DNA of 64,000 nucleotides from Niveispirillum irakense DSM 11586 (GTDB taxonomy: Bacteria > Pseudomonadota > Alphaproteobacteria > Azospirillales > Azospirillaceae), in contig NZ_KE386936.1 in assembly GCF_000429645.1 (NCBI RefSeq), positions 133,564 through 197,563 on the forward strand, in the 5' to 3' direction. Each line of letters opens with the position of its first letter. The stretch's first letter is position 1. A program made the translations under genes and the position numbers. Below the pieces are notes generated by a model that ran no database searches, had not been told where the DNA came from, and saw nothing but the letters and a program-made list of their open reading frames with translations. Positions 1 through 8,755 of the stretch are shown here, piece after piece.

Positions 1-2595
1 CGGACATTTCTTCTTGTCAGTGCTCTCGTGATGAGCGCTCCGATCGCCAGGTCACAAACCCTAGAGTTGCCGGCCGGCGTTACCATGCAGGACGTGCAGC
101 GCGAGTTGCAGTCTCGCGGATTGTCCGGCGCGAATGCTCCGCAGCGGTCTCCCCAATCTGCATTGGACGGCGCCCGCGACCCGGTTAAAAATTCCGCCGA
201 CGCAAATCCCAGGGATAGGGAAGGGACGGATAACGAAGAAAAAGCCAATAAAGATGATATAGCGCCGGTCGAAATCGACTATCAAAGCCGCACCTCTTCA
301 TTGGTCAGACTCTTCGGATATGATTTCCTGGCCGGCTCCAATATTCAGGCGGCCGGCATCCTCACTGGTTCCATTCCCAATGATTATATCATGGGCGTTG
401 GGGATGAATTGGTGGTTACCTTACGAGGCCAGGTGAACCGGACCGAGCTGGTCCGCGTGGACCGGGAAGGGCGTATCGTTTTGACCGATCTGACGCCACT
501 TCCTGTTGCAGGGCGGTCATTCGAAGATGTGCGGGGAGAACTTGCTGCCCGAATCGAGGCGACATTCCAGCATACCGAACTGTTTATTTCCCTTGGTTCG
601 GTACGGTCCGTACGGGTGCTGGTCGGCGGCGCGGTGGAAAAACCTGGTCAGTTGGTTCTGACCAGTCTTTCCAGTGTGATCGACGCCCTGGTGACGGCCG
701 GGGGTATTCAGCGTAACGGCAGCCTGCGCAATGTCCGATTGCTGCGCAATGGCGAGACGACATCGCTCGATATATACGACCTTCTGGTGAACACGACGAG
801 CGCCCTTAATCTCAAGCTGCAGGACGGCGATCAGATCATTGTCCCGCCGCTGGGCCAGACTGTCGCCGTGATCGGTGATGTGGTGCGCTCCGCCATTTTT
901 GAAATGGGTGCCCCCGGCACGCAGCTGACTGTCGCTGAGGCGATGCGCATGGCGGGCGGGCCGCAGCGCGGCCAGGGCAACGAGATTATGGTCATGCGTC
1001 TGGACGATGCCGGGCGCGACCGTGTGGTGGCCGTGACCAGCATGTCCATGGCGCTGCAGCCCAATGACGTCGTTGTGGTCGGCCGACCGGAAACGGCCAT
1101 TGCCCTGGAAGGCGCCGTACGCATGCCGGGTGAACGGTCCGTGACCCGGAGCAAGACGCTGCGCACGGTGTTGAGTTCCCCGCGCCTGTTGGAAGCGGAC
1201 CCCTATCTGCTGTTCGCCGCTGTGCTGACAGAGGATCCGGTCACCCGCATGCGGCGGTATATCCCGTTCAGCCTTCGCGACGCGCTGGACGGCAAATTTG
1301 ATATGTCCCTGCGGGCCAATGACCGGATCATCATTCTCAGCCAGAGTGATATCGATTTCCTGGGCTCTGATGTCGTTCAGAACATTCTCCATAACCGGGC
1401 CAACCAGAATGTCCCTCCCAACTGCGCCGGGCTGGCCAATCTGCTGGAGACGGTGAGCTTCAGTGTCCATACCCGCTTCCCTGCGGCCACGCGGACGATG
1501 CGCGACACCCCTGAAACTGCGACCCTCGCCAAAGCCGATACGGCCAGCCCGCCGGTCTGCCCCCCTGTTTTCAATACCCACCCTGACATGCTGCCCCTGA
1601 CGCTGGAACACGCCACCGCCGTCGAGGGTGCGGTGCGCCGTTCAGGCATCTTCCCCCTGTTGCCCGGTACGCCGCTGAGCGAAGTTCTCTATGTCACCAA
1701 GGGCTTTACGTTGGATGCGGATACCAGCCGGCTGGAATTGAGCGAGTTGTTCAATGAATCCCGGTCCTCCTTGAGCCTGCAGCAACTGGACGGGCGCACG
1801 ATGTCTCCGGGAGACGTGCTGCGCGTTCCCGCCCGGCGGTCGGAACTGGAAGTTGGCCTGGTGCAGATCAGGGGCGAGGTGATGTATCCCGGACGGTATA
1901 ATATCCGTCGGGGGGAAAAGCTGTCGGATTTGATGCGTCGGGCCGGCGGGCTGACAGAGCAGAGCTATGTCTACGGCTCCATTTTCACGCGTGAGCGTGT
2001 GCGTATTGCGGAGCAGGCGGCCTTTGACCGCGCCGCGCGTGAGCTGGAGCGGTCAGTCCCGCAGGCACTTATGAGCGCATCCGGAACGGAAAGCGATTCC
2101 ATGCGCTCGGCCTTGCCAGCGTTGCAGGCGCTGGCCACCAGCCTTCGGGAAACGCCAGCGGTTGGCCGGGTCATGGTGGAAGCCGACCCGATGGCCCTGC
2201 TTGCCCGTCCGGAATTCGATTTCGTTCTGGAGCCGGGAGACACCCTGTTCATTCCCAAGCGCCCCGCCCATGTCACGCTTACTGGCGAGGTGCTGAACCC
2301 GGCCAACATCCTGTTCCAGGCAGAACTGACGGCCAAAGACTACGTCCGGTTGGCCGGTGGGACCACGCCCGATGCCGACCTGGACAGCGCTTTCCTGATC
2401 CTGCCCAATGGCGAAGCTGTGCCGCTCAAGCTTGATAGCCGGAGCCGGTATGACAAGCCGCTGCCCCCGGGTTCCACGATTGTCGTGCCACGCGACCTGC
2501 GGAAGTTCGACTTCCTTCGTACGACGACGAGCGTTTTCGGGCTGGTGCGCGATATGGCCGTGACCGTTGCCTCTCTCGTTGTTCTGTCAAATTGA
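1..2595 (+). CDS. SLBB-domain polysaccharide export outer-membrane protein (Wza-like), 5' end missing
   Basis: The frame is open from base 1. The first residues read RTFLLVSALVMSAPIARSQ, the hydrophobic core and end of a Sec signal peptide, so the true start lies left of the window and the GTG/ATG at 28-33 is not the start. A polysaccharide-export (PES) domain sits at about residues 115-200 (NDYIMGVGDELVVTLRGQV). At least four SLBB-type units follow, each with a G-x-V-x-x-P-G core and an AGG turn, the last near base 2270. At over 860 aa it is more than twice the length of Wza (about 380 aa), with SLBB copies accounting for the excess. Known role of the family: outer-membrane exit of capsule or exopolysaccharide. 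No Wzc-type kinase or Wzb phosphatase gene lies nearby. YjbH follows, which supports an exopolysaccharide export role. Confidence 0.9.
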   Translation, partial: RTFLLVSALVMSAPIARSQTLELPAGVTMQDVQRELQSRGLSGANAPQRSPQSALDGARDPVKNSADANPRDREGTDNEEKANKDDIAPVEIDYQSRTSSLVRLFGYDFLAGSNIQAAGILTGSIPNDYIMGVGDELVVTLRGQVNRTELVRVDREGRIVLTDLTPLPVAGRSFEDVRGELAARIEATFQHTELFISLGSVRSVRVLVGGAVEKPGQLVLTSLSSVIDALVTAGGIQRNGSLRNVRLLRNGETTSLDIYDLLVNTTSALNLKLQDGDQIIVPPLGQTVAVIGDVVRSAIFEMGAPGTQLTVAEAMRMAGGPQRGQGNEIMVMRLDDAGRDRVVAVTSMSMALQPNDVVVVGRPETAIALEGAVRMPGERSVTRSKTLRTVLSSPRLLEADPYLLFAAVLTEDPVTRMRRYIPFSLRDALDGKFDMSLRANDRIIILSQSDIDFLGSDVVQNILHNRANQNVPPNCAGLANLLETVSFSVHTRFPAATRTMRDTPETATLAKADTASPPVCPPVFNTHPDMLPLTLEHATAVEGAVRRSGIFPLLPGTPLSEVLYVTKGFTLDADTSRLELSELFNESRSSLSLQQLDGRTMSPGDVLRVPARRSELEVGLVQIRGEVMYPGRYNIRRGEKLSDLMRRAGGLTEQSYVYGSIFTRERVRIAEQAAFDRAARELERSVPQALMSASGTESDSMRSALPALQALATSLRETPAVGRVMVEADPMALLARPEFDFVLEPGDTLFIPKRPAHVTLTGEVLNPANILFQAELTAKDYVRLAGGTTPDADLDSAFLILPNGEAVPLKLDSRSRYDKPLPPGSTIVVPRDLRKFDFLRTTTSVFGLVRDMAVTVASLVVLSN

Positions 2596-2618
2596 GGGGG
2601 CGAAAGCTAACCGCCCCC
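2596..2618 (+). terminator. Hairpin directly after the SLBB gene stop
   Basis: GGGGGCG (2596-2602) pairs with CGCCCCC (2612-2618) across a 9-nt loop, immediately after the stop codon. There is no T-tract, so it may slow or end transcription, or protect the 3' end of the mRNA, rather than act as a classical terminator. Confidence 0.45.
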
Positions 2619-2660
2619 GGCCCGGTATCCTGCAAACATGTTTGAAACCGGTTTAGTGTA

Positions 2661-2683
2661 GGGTCGCCCCCCTGGGGCGACCC
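2661..2683 (+). terminator. Perfect 10-bp hairpin between the SLBB gene and yjbH
   Basis: GGGTCGCCCC (2661-2670) pairs perfectly with GGGGCGACCC (2674-2683) across a 3-nt loop. It lies 60 bp before the yjbH start. No T-run follows, so it could be a terminator, an attenuator or an RNA processing site that sets the expression ratio of the two genes. Confidence 0.5.
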
Positions 2684-2742
2684 GGCCATCCGGGCCTTTC
2701 CGGACCTGTGACGGAGCAGACTTCCTTGAAGAGACCGTTTCC

Positions 2743-5313
2743 ATGGTGAGCTTCCGTAACCGGCTTATGGGTGCAGTGGCTGTCGGTGCGTGTCTTTCCG
2801 TTGCGTCCCCCGCGCGTGCCGAGGAGACATCCTCGGGCGCGCAATATTCTGTCAATGATTACGGCCATATCGGCCTGTTCCAGACCCCGACGGCCCGGAT
2901 GAACCGGGAGGGTCAGTTCCATGGCGGGGCAAGCTTTGTATGGCCCAACCGCCGCTATTTCATAACGTTACAGGCCATGCCCTGGCTTGAGACCACATTG
3001 CGCTATACGGATGTGCGCAATGCCTTGTACGGTCCGGAGGAGTTCAGCGGGGATCAGACCTATAAGGATCGCGGTTTCGATCTGAAGCTCCGGCTGATGA
3101 AGGAGACGGATTGGCTGCCGGATCTGTCGGTCGGCATGCGCGACATTGCCGGTACCGGCTTTTTCCAGTCGGAATATGTGGTGGCCAACAAACAATTTGG
3201 CCCCTGGGATGCGTCCCTCGGTATGGCCTGGGGCCAACTGGGTTCACGCGGGCATTTCGACAATCCACTGGGCCTGTTTTCCGACCGTTTCAAAACCCGG
3301 CCGGGTTTCAGCGGAGAGGTCGGCAATCTCGGGAACAATTATTTCCGGGGGGAGCAGGTTGCCCTTTTTGGTGGCGTTCGTTACCAGACCCCCGTTCCCG
3401 GTCTGGCTTTGATGGCGGAATATGACAGCAACGCCTATCGCAATGAAGTGGGTGGTGCGTTACCCGTTGATTTGCCCATCAATGCGGGGGTGACATATAC
3501 GCCATGGGGCTGGCTTCAGATCGGGCTGGGCGTGGAACGTGGCAACAAACTCCTGTTCCGGGTTGTAACCACCACCAATTTCAATGACGAATCCCGGGTT
3601 CCCAAAGTGGACCCGCCGCCGCCACCTTTACAGCCGCGGCCGGCCCCCGCTCTTTTGCCCGCAGCCGCATCGGCTTTCCCCCCCCTGCCAGAATCCCCCT
3701 CCGACCCGCAGCCCTCACCGCGTGATCAAACTGTTCGTATCTCAGTTGCAAGTCAGGCCGCGTTGGATGGCCTGCGCCTTGTCAACACCGTCCAGGGGGC
3801 GTCCGGGCTGGAATTGACCGTGGCCGGCAGCCCCTACCGGGATGCCTTCACCGCCGCGATGGCTCTGGCGACCCGGGCTGCCCTGGCCGATCCCGACCTG
3901 CAGGGCGGCATCCATGTACGGATGGTCGAGCTGGGGCAAGAGCGTCTGCGCATGACGTTTGATGCCGCGCAGCTCCGACACACTCCGAGTATTCTGGGAG
4001 ACATGGCGGAACCGGCGGATTCTGCCGCCCCCGTGGCCGATGCCCCTCCGGTCATGGTTGATCACAGCCCACAGGTGCTGTCAGCGGCGGATGGTGCGCC
4101 GACGGTCGCGGAGCAGAAGGAACTGGAGCGGCTGCTCAAGCTCCAGGGGTTCGGTCTGGTGGCCGCCGATTACAAGCCTTATTCCGTGCGGCTTTATCTT
4201 ACCCAGAACCGCTACCGGCGGATTCCGCAGGCTATCGGTCGGGCCGCCCGGTCAGCTTCCGTGACCCTGCCTGCACGGTTTGAGGAAATCAGTATCGTGC
4301 TGATGGAAAAGAGCATTGAGACGCTCGAAGCCACCATCATGCGCACCGACCTGGAATATGCGGAGACGCCGGGCCGTGGGTCGCTGGGGGAGGTGCTGTC
4401 CCGTGCCCGCTTCGAGGAGCCGGCACTGAAACTGAACCAGGCGAGTCACCCGGCACCATCTTCTTATCCAACCACGTCATTTTTCGTGTCGCCGGCCTTT
4501 CGCCAAACCATCGGCCGTCCGGAAGCATTCTTTCTGTATCAGTTGTGGATGCGGGTAGGCGGAAGCGTGCAACTTGGCAGCGGGCTTTCGGTCTTCGGGG
4601 CGGTGGGTATCGATATCTACAATAATTTCGACAAGCTCCGCATTCCCTCCGACAGCGTGCTGCCCCATGTCCGCTCGGATATCAAAGAGTATCTGGCCGA
4701 GGGCACAACGGCTTTGACCCACGCGCAGCTTGATTACAACTTCACCATTGCCCAGGGTTGGTATGGTCATCTCTATGGCGGGTTGCTGGATGAAATGTTC
4801 GGCGGCGTGGGCGGGGAAGTCCTGTACCGACCCTTTGGTCGCAACTGGGCGGTCGGTGCCGATCTGAACTGGGTGCGGCAGCGTGATTATAACCAGTGGT
4901 TTGATTTCCGGAACTATGACACGCTCACGGGCCATCTGACCGGCTATTACTATATCGATCGCTTAGACTTGAATACTCAGGTCTCTGTCGGTCGTTATCT
5001 GGCAAAGGATGTCGGGGCGACATTCAATATATCCCGCACCTTTGACAGTGGCATCACCGTCGGCGCCTTCGCGACCTTCACCGATGTTTCGTCCAGGGAT
5101 TTCGGCGAAGGGAGCTTCGACAAAGGGATATATATTTCGATCCCCCTTGATCAGCTCTATGTCCGCTCGGTCCGCGGCAGCATGGGATGGGGCTGGCGGC
5201 CGCTGGTGCGCGATGGCGGGCAGATGCTGGGCGTTCGCGGTCCTTTGATCAGCACGACGGGATCCCGCGACATGGTGTCCTTCCAGCGAACCTTGGGGAC
5301 AATGCTGGACTGA
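2743..5313 (+). CDS. yjbH: YjbH-family exopolysaccharide outer-membrane protein
   Basis: 856 aa. A Sec signal peptide ends near ARA-EE (residue 27). The N-terminal half opens with the family signature NDYGHIGLFQTPTARM and continues as a beta-rich barrel-like region. A proline-rich linker (about residues 288-330) follows, then a second long beta-rich half ending in the family-type region with YLAKDVGATFNISRTFD and WGWRPLVRDGG. In E. coli, YjbH is the outer-membrane member of the yjbEFGH exopolysaccharide operon. The usual small partners YjbE, YjbF and YjbG are not seen, and the upstream SLBB protein may take the export role. The ATG at 2743 is preceded by a GAAGAGA motif about 10 nt upstream. 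It sits 147 bp after the previous gene. Confidence 0.88.
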   Translation: MVSFRNRLMGAVAVGACLSVASPARAEETSSGAQYSVNDYGHIGLFQTPTARMNREGQFHGGASFVWPNRRYFITLQAMPWLETTLRYTDVRNALYGPEEFSGDQTYKDRGFDLKLRLMKETDWLPDLSVGMRDIAGTGFFQSEYVVANKQFGPWDASLGMAWGQLGSRGHFDNPLGLFSDRFKTRPGFSGEVGNLGNNYFRGEQVALFGGVRYQTPVPGLALMAEYDSNAYRNEVGGALPVDLPINAGVTYTPWGWLQIGLGVERGNKLLFRVVTTTNFNDESRVPKVDPPPPPLQPRPAPALLPAAASAFPPLPESPSDPQPSPRDQTVRISVASQAALDGLRLVNTVQGASGLELTVAGSPYRDAFTAAMALATRAALADPDLQGGIHVRMVELGQERLRMTFDAAQLRHTPSILGDMAEPADSAAPVADAPPVMVDHSPQVLSAADGAPTVAEQKELERLLKLQGFGLVAADYKPYSVRLYLTQNRYRRIPQAIGRAARSASVTLPARFEEISIVLMEKSIETLEATIMRTDLEYAETPGRGSLGEVLSRARFEEPALKLNQASHPAPSSYPTTSFFVSPAFRQTIGRPEAFFLYQLWMRVGGSVQLGSGLSVFGAVGIDIYNNFDKLRIPSDSVLPHVRSDIKEYLAEGTTALTHAQLDYNFTIAQGWYGHLYGGLLDEMFGGVGGEVLYRPFGRNWAVGADLNWVRQRDYNQWFDFRNYDTLTGHLTGYYYIDRLDLNTQVSVGRYLAKDVGATFNISRTFDSGITVGAFATFTDVSSRDFGEGSFDKGIYISIPLDQLYVRSVRGSMGWGWRPLVRDGGQMLGVRGPLISTTGSRDMVSFQRTLGTMLD

Positions 5314-5337
5314 TAAGCCGGGAATGCGGCCCCAAAC

Positions 5338-5359
5338 AGCCAGGCGCCGCAGCCTGGCT
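5338..5359. terminator. Terminator-like hairpin between convergent genes
   Basis: AGCCAGGC (5338-5345) pairs with GCCTGGCT (5352-5359) across a 6-nt loop. It lies between the stop of yjbH and the stop of the leftward methyltransferase gene, so it could serve both directions. No strong T-tract is visible. Confidence 0.5.
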
Positions 5360-5374
5360 CCAGGGTGGCAATAT

Positions 5375-6202
5375 TCACGACCTGCTGTCGATCACCTGTC
5401 TTGCCGTCATGAGATCGGACTGAATCCCTGGCGTTGGCAGCAGGGGGATCAGGCAGCGCAGCAATTTCAGGCTCCGGGGATTGAACAACAACCGCAGCCG
5501 CAGCCGTTGCCACGCCGTCAGGGGCGTGCGCGTGAACAAGAACATGTCTTTCTGGTAAAAGACGGAATAGCCGAAACGTTCAGCAATGATCTCCAGCCCC
5601 TTGGGGCTATAGAAGAAAACATGCTGTCCGGTTTCCGGTGTCAGGTACCACCAGTCCGCCCCCTGACCCGTGTAGAAGCAGGTCGTCCCCAGGAAGGCCT
5701 GGGGTGCCGTGGCCAGCAGGCCGGGCAGATCGGCTTCGGGGTTGGCCAGATGCTCGACAACCTCGAACGCCGTCAGCAGGTCGACAGGTCCTGCCGGCTC
5801 CTGCTGGAAACCAATGCCATAGGTGGCCTTGGCGAACCGGTCTGTTGTCCAGGCATCCAGACCGCTGTCCCGCAGCAACCGGCAGAGCAGCCCGTCCCCG
5901 CCGCCAAAATCCAGCAGGCGGCGGGCACCCAGGATACGGGCGGTGAACAGGGTGAGTGCCCAGTTGTTCAGCACACGTTGGCCGGCGCCCGTATCCAGCG
6001 TCGCTAAATTCCCACCGGCATAGCTTTCTTCCAGCCAGTATGGCCTCTCTGTCTGCAGGGACCCGCAATGCCCGCAGACGGCATATGTCACATCGTATCG
6101 ACCAAGAACCCGGCCTTTGAAGGCCGTGCGGGCCGGGTGACCACACAGACGACAGGTGACTCCGGATGGCTCGGACGTCGGGGGCAGGTGGTCGGTCGGC
6201 AC
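5375..6202 (-). CDS. Class I SAM-dependent methyltransferase with N-terminal Cys knuckles
   Basis: 275 aa. The N-terminus carries two CxxC pairs (CRLC near residue 17 and CGHCGS near residue 42), as in sugar methyltransferases with a zinc-binding head. The Rossmann core follows, with motif I LLDFGGGDGLLC at about residue 113, then DLLTAFEVVEHL, the acidic and histidine post-motif region typical of Methyltransf_12/25 folds. It is the only leftward gene in the first 18 kb and runs convergent to yjbH. It likely methylates a sugar nucleotide or glycan of the exopolysaccharide, but the substrate cannot be told from sequence. Confidence 0.8.
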   Translation of the reverse strand: MPTDHLPPTSEPSGVTCRLCGHPARTAFKGRVLGRYDVTYAVCGHCGSLQTERPYWLEESYAGGNLATLDTGAGQRVLNNWALTLFTARILGARRLLDFGGGDGLLCRLLRDSGLDAWTTDRFAKATYGIGFQQEPAGPVDLLTAFEVVEHLANPEADLPGLLATAPQAFLGTTCFYTGQGADWWYLTPETGQHVFFYSPKGLEIIAERFGYSVFYQKDMFLFTRTPLTAWQRLRLRLLFNPRSLKLLRCLIPLLPTPGIQSDLMTARQVIDSRS

Positions 6203-6492
6203 GGATATTTACTTTCTGAAGGATCGACACATGGGTTTCTACCAGCGAAGCGCATGATCGAACAAGATCGGCGCTCCGTCTTCGACGGGGCATGTTGCTT
6301 ATGGCGGGCGGGGCGGAAGCCGGCTTCTTGCCGCTTCCGCCCCCTTCTTGCAGGCAAAGCCTGTCTGGTTGATCCGAAAGCCGTTGATAGATATTCCAAA
6401 TGGATGTACCAGCACACGGGTCTGTTGTGCCGGCAGCAGCAAACCTTCCGGCCCCGGCATATCTTCCTGTCTTGTAGGCAACAGGTCGCCCC
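6203..6492. other. Divergent intergenic region with a strong 10-bp hairpin
   Basis: This 290-bp gap separates the leftward methyltransferase from the rightward glycosyltransferase and must hold promoters for both, though no clear -35/-10 pair stands out. GGGCGGAAGC (6311-6320) pairs perfectly with GCTTCCGCCC (6333-6342) across a 12-nt loop. The hairpin is followed by a C/T-rich stretch, a possible attenuator in the leader of the rightward unit. Confidence 0.45.
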
Positions 6493-7608
6493 ATGGGAAA
6501 GCCGACGGTCGTTTTCGACCACCACACCTTTTCTTCCCATCGTTTCGGTGGCGTGTCCCGCTATTTCGCCAAGCTGATCGGCAATGCCCGTCGGGATGAG
6601 CGTCTGGATATCGTGACCCCGTTTCGGTACGTCCAGAATGAACATTTGCTGCATGAAGAGCCGGAACGGTTCCGTGCGATCCTGGGCAATCGGCCCTTCC
6701 GGGGACAGGGGCGGCTGCTGCACAGCGTGAACCGGCTGCTGGTCGGCCGCACCCTGCGGCGGGGGCGCTTTGATCTGCTGCATCCCACCAGCTACGACCC
6801 CTGGTTTCTGCCCGATCTCGGGACCAAGCCTTTTGTTCTCACGGTATATGACCTGATCCACGAGCTTTATGCCGACCGCTTCACGGCGGCGGAACTGGCG
6901 ATGGAGGATAAGCGCCCGCTACTGGCGCGGGCCGCCCATATCATAACCATTTCCGACAGCACCAAGGCCGACCTGATCCGGCTGCACAATGTCGCTGCCG
7001 ACAAGATCACCACCATCCATCTGGGCGGTGACCATGTGATCGACGATGCGCGGTCCGCCGGTTCCCTGCCGGTTCCCGCCTTGCCGGACCGCTATGTGCT
7101 GTTCGTGGGCACCCGTGGCCGGTACAAGAATTTCGACCGCTGTGCGGCGGCTGTTGCGTCGCTGATGGTCACCCGGCCCGATCTGCATCTGGTCTGTGTG
7201 GGCGGCGGCCCGTTGAAGGCGGCAGAGCTTGCCCCCTTCGCCGGCATGGCCGGACGGGTGCATCAGATGAACCTGCATGACAGCCAGATGCAGGCTGTTT
7301 ACAGCCGTGCGGCACTGTTCGTCTTTCCGTCGCTTTATGAAGGGTTTGGCTTACCCCTGGTGGAAGCGGCCTTCTGCGGTTGCCCGGTCGCCTGTTCTGA
7401 TCGCAGCAGCCTGCCCGAGGTGGGGGGCGACGCCGCCCTCTATTTCGACCCGGAGAGGGTGGACGATATGGCGGATGTGATGGGCCGGCTGCTGGATGAT
7501 ACTGCCTTGCATGCCGAAATGCGTCGCCGTGGCAGCCTGCGGGCGCAGGATTTCACCTGGCGTCACACCACCGCGCAAACCATAGGGCTTTACAAGCAGA
7601 TCGTCTGA
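6493..7608 (+). CDS. Glycosyltransferase family 4 (GT-B fold)
   Basis: 371 aa. The N-terminal acceptor domain opens with VVFDHHTFSSHRFGGVSRYF, the glycine-rich loop typical of GT4 enzymes. The C-terminal donor domain has the E-x7-E motif in FPSLYEGFGLPLVEAAFCG (about residue 278 onward), preceded by RYVLFVGTRGRYKNF. It is predicted to be a cytoplasmic retaining transferase that adds a sugar from a nucleotide donor (GDP-mannose is common in the family) to the lipid-linked repeat unit. It lies 39 bp upstream of the gmd start, so the two are probably co-transcribed. Confidence 0.88.
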   Translation: MGKPTVVFDHHTFSSHRFGGVSRYFAKLIGNARRDERLDIVTPFRYVQNEHLLHEEPERFRAILGNRPFRGQGRLLHSVNRLLVGRTLRRGRFDLLHPTSYDPWFLPDLGTKPFVLTVYDLIHELYADRFTAAELAMEDKRPLLARAAHIITISDSTKADLIRLHNVAADKITTIHLGGDHVIDDARSAGSLPVPALPDRYVLFVGTRGRYKNFDRCAAAVASLMVTRPDLHLVCVGGGPLKAAELAPFAGMAGRVHQMNLHDSQMQAVYSRAALFVFPSLYEGFGLPLVEAAFCGCPVACSDRSSLPEVGGDAALYFDPERVDDMADVMGRLLDDTALHAEMRRRGSLRAQDFTWRHTTAQTIGLYKQIV

Positions 7609-7647
7609 TTGATACCGGAGATGGTGCGCTTACCAGGAGACGGAACG

Positions 7648-8625
7648 ATGAAGGCCCTCATTTGCGGCATATCAGGCCAGGATGGCGCCTATCTCGCCCG
7701 ACTGCTGGTGGACAAGGGGTATCAGGTTTACGGAACCTCCCGCGATGCGCAATCGGCATCCTTCGCCAGCCTGCGCCTGCTGGGGCTGGAGAATAAGGTC
7801 ACGCTGAAATCGCTGGCACCGACGGATTTCCGCAGCGTCCTTCAGACCATGGTTACGGTGGATGCGGATGAAATCTATCTCCTTGCGGGGCAGAGTTCGG
7901 TCGGCCTGTCGTTTGAACAGCCTATGGAGACGCTGGAGAGCATCAGCGTGGGCACCCAGAACTTCCTGGAAGCGATCCGCTTTGTTGGCAAGCCCGTCCG
8001 GTTCTATAGCGCCGGGTCCAGCGAATGCTTCGGCGATGCCGATGAACCCTGTAATGAGTTGACCCCGTTCCGTCCCCGCAGCCCCTATGCCGTGGCCAAG
8101 GCAGCGGCCTTCTGGCAGGTGGCCAATTACCGGGAGGCGTACGGGCTTTATGCCTGCACCGGCATCCTGTTCAACCATGAAAGCCCCTTACGGCCGGAAC
8201 GCTTTGTCACCCGCAAGATCGTGGCCGCTGCCTGCCGCATTGCCGCCGGACAGCAGCAGGGGTTGCGCTTGGGCAATCTGGATATCCACCGCGATTGGGG
8301 GTGGGCGCCGGACTATGTGGAAGCCATGTGGCGCATGCTGCAGCAGCCAACAGCCGATGATTTCGTTATCGGGACGGGCCGAAGCCACGCTTTGCGCGAT
8401 TTCGTCGCCGCGGCCTTTGCCGAATTCGGGCTGGACTGGACACAGCATGTGGAGAGTGACCCGACGCTGATGCGGCCCACCGATCTTCGCTATGGCTGTG
8501 CTGATCCCCGCAAGGCGCTGGACCGGCTGGGGTGGCAGGCCACGGTGGATTTTGCGGGTATCATTGCCCGGTTGACCGGGTATGAGCGGGATCGCGCAGC
8601 AGGCCACCCGCCCAGCCTGACCTGA
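7648..8625 (+). CDS. gmd: GDP-mannose 4,6-dehydratase
   Basis: 325 aa from the ATG at 7648, which has an AGGAGA ribosome site about 9 nt upstream. The frame is open back to a TTG at 7609, but that start overlaps the end of the previous gene's signal and lacks family sequence. Short-chain dehydratase/epimerase fold: the NAD(P) motif GISGQDGAYLA is at residues 7-17 and the YxxxK pair is in SPYAVAK. NHESPLR and RDWGWAPDYVEAMW are strongly Gmd-specific. It converts GDP-D-mannose to GDP-4-dehydro-6-deoxy-D-mannose, the precursor of GDP-fucose, rhamnose or perosamine. No fucose synthase or reductase partner is seen beside it. ManC at 61867-63300 could supply its substrate. Confidence 0.92.
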   Translation: MKALICGISGQDGAYLARLLVDKGYQVYGTSRDAQSASFASLRLLGLENKVTLKSLAPTDFRSVLQTMVTVDADEIYLLAGQSSVGLSFEQPMETLESISVGTQNFLEAIRFVGKPVRFYSAGSSECFGDADEPCNELTPFRPRSPYAVAKAAAFWQVANYREAYGLYACTGILFNHESPLRPERFVTRKIVAAACRIAAGQQQGLRLGNLDIHRDWGWAPDYVEAMWRMLQQPTADDFVIGTGRSHALRDFVAAAFAEFGLDWTQHVESDPTLMRPTDLRYGCADPRKALDRLGWQATVDFAGIIARLTGYERDRAAGHPPSLT

Positions 8626-8755
8626 TCCGCGTGCCATGGCCGGCGCGGGTTGACGCTTCCGGCGTGCCCATGGCAGAACAGCGGGATATTGCCGGTGTGA
8701 CACGCGCCCACCGGCCCCCGCCGGCCCGCAACGGCCTGTCTGTGGAGCATTCCGG

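Noticed and set aside
7609..7650. TTG start for gmd at 7609
   Set aside because: The ATG at 7648 has a good ribosome site and begins the family's conserved N-terminus.
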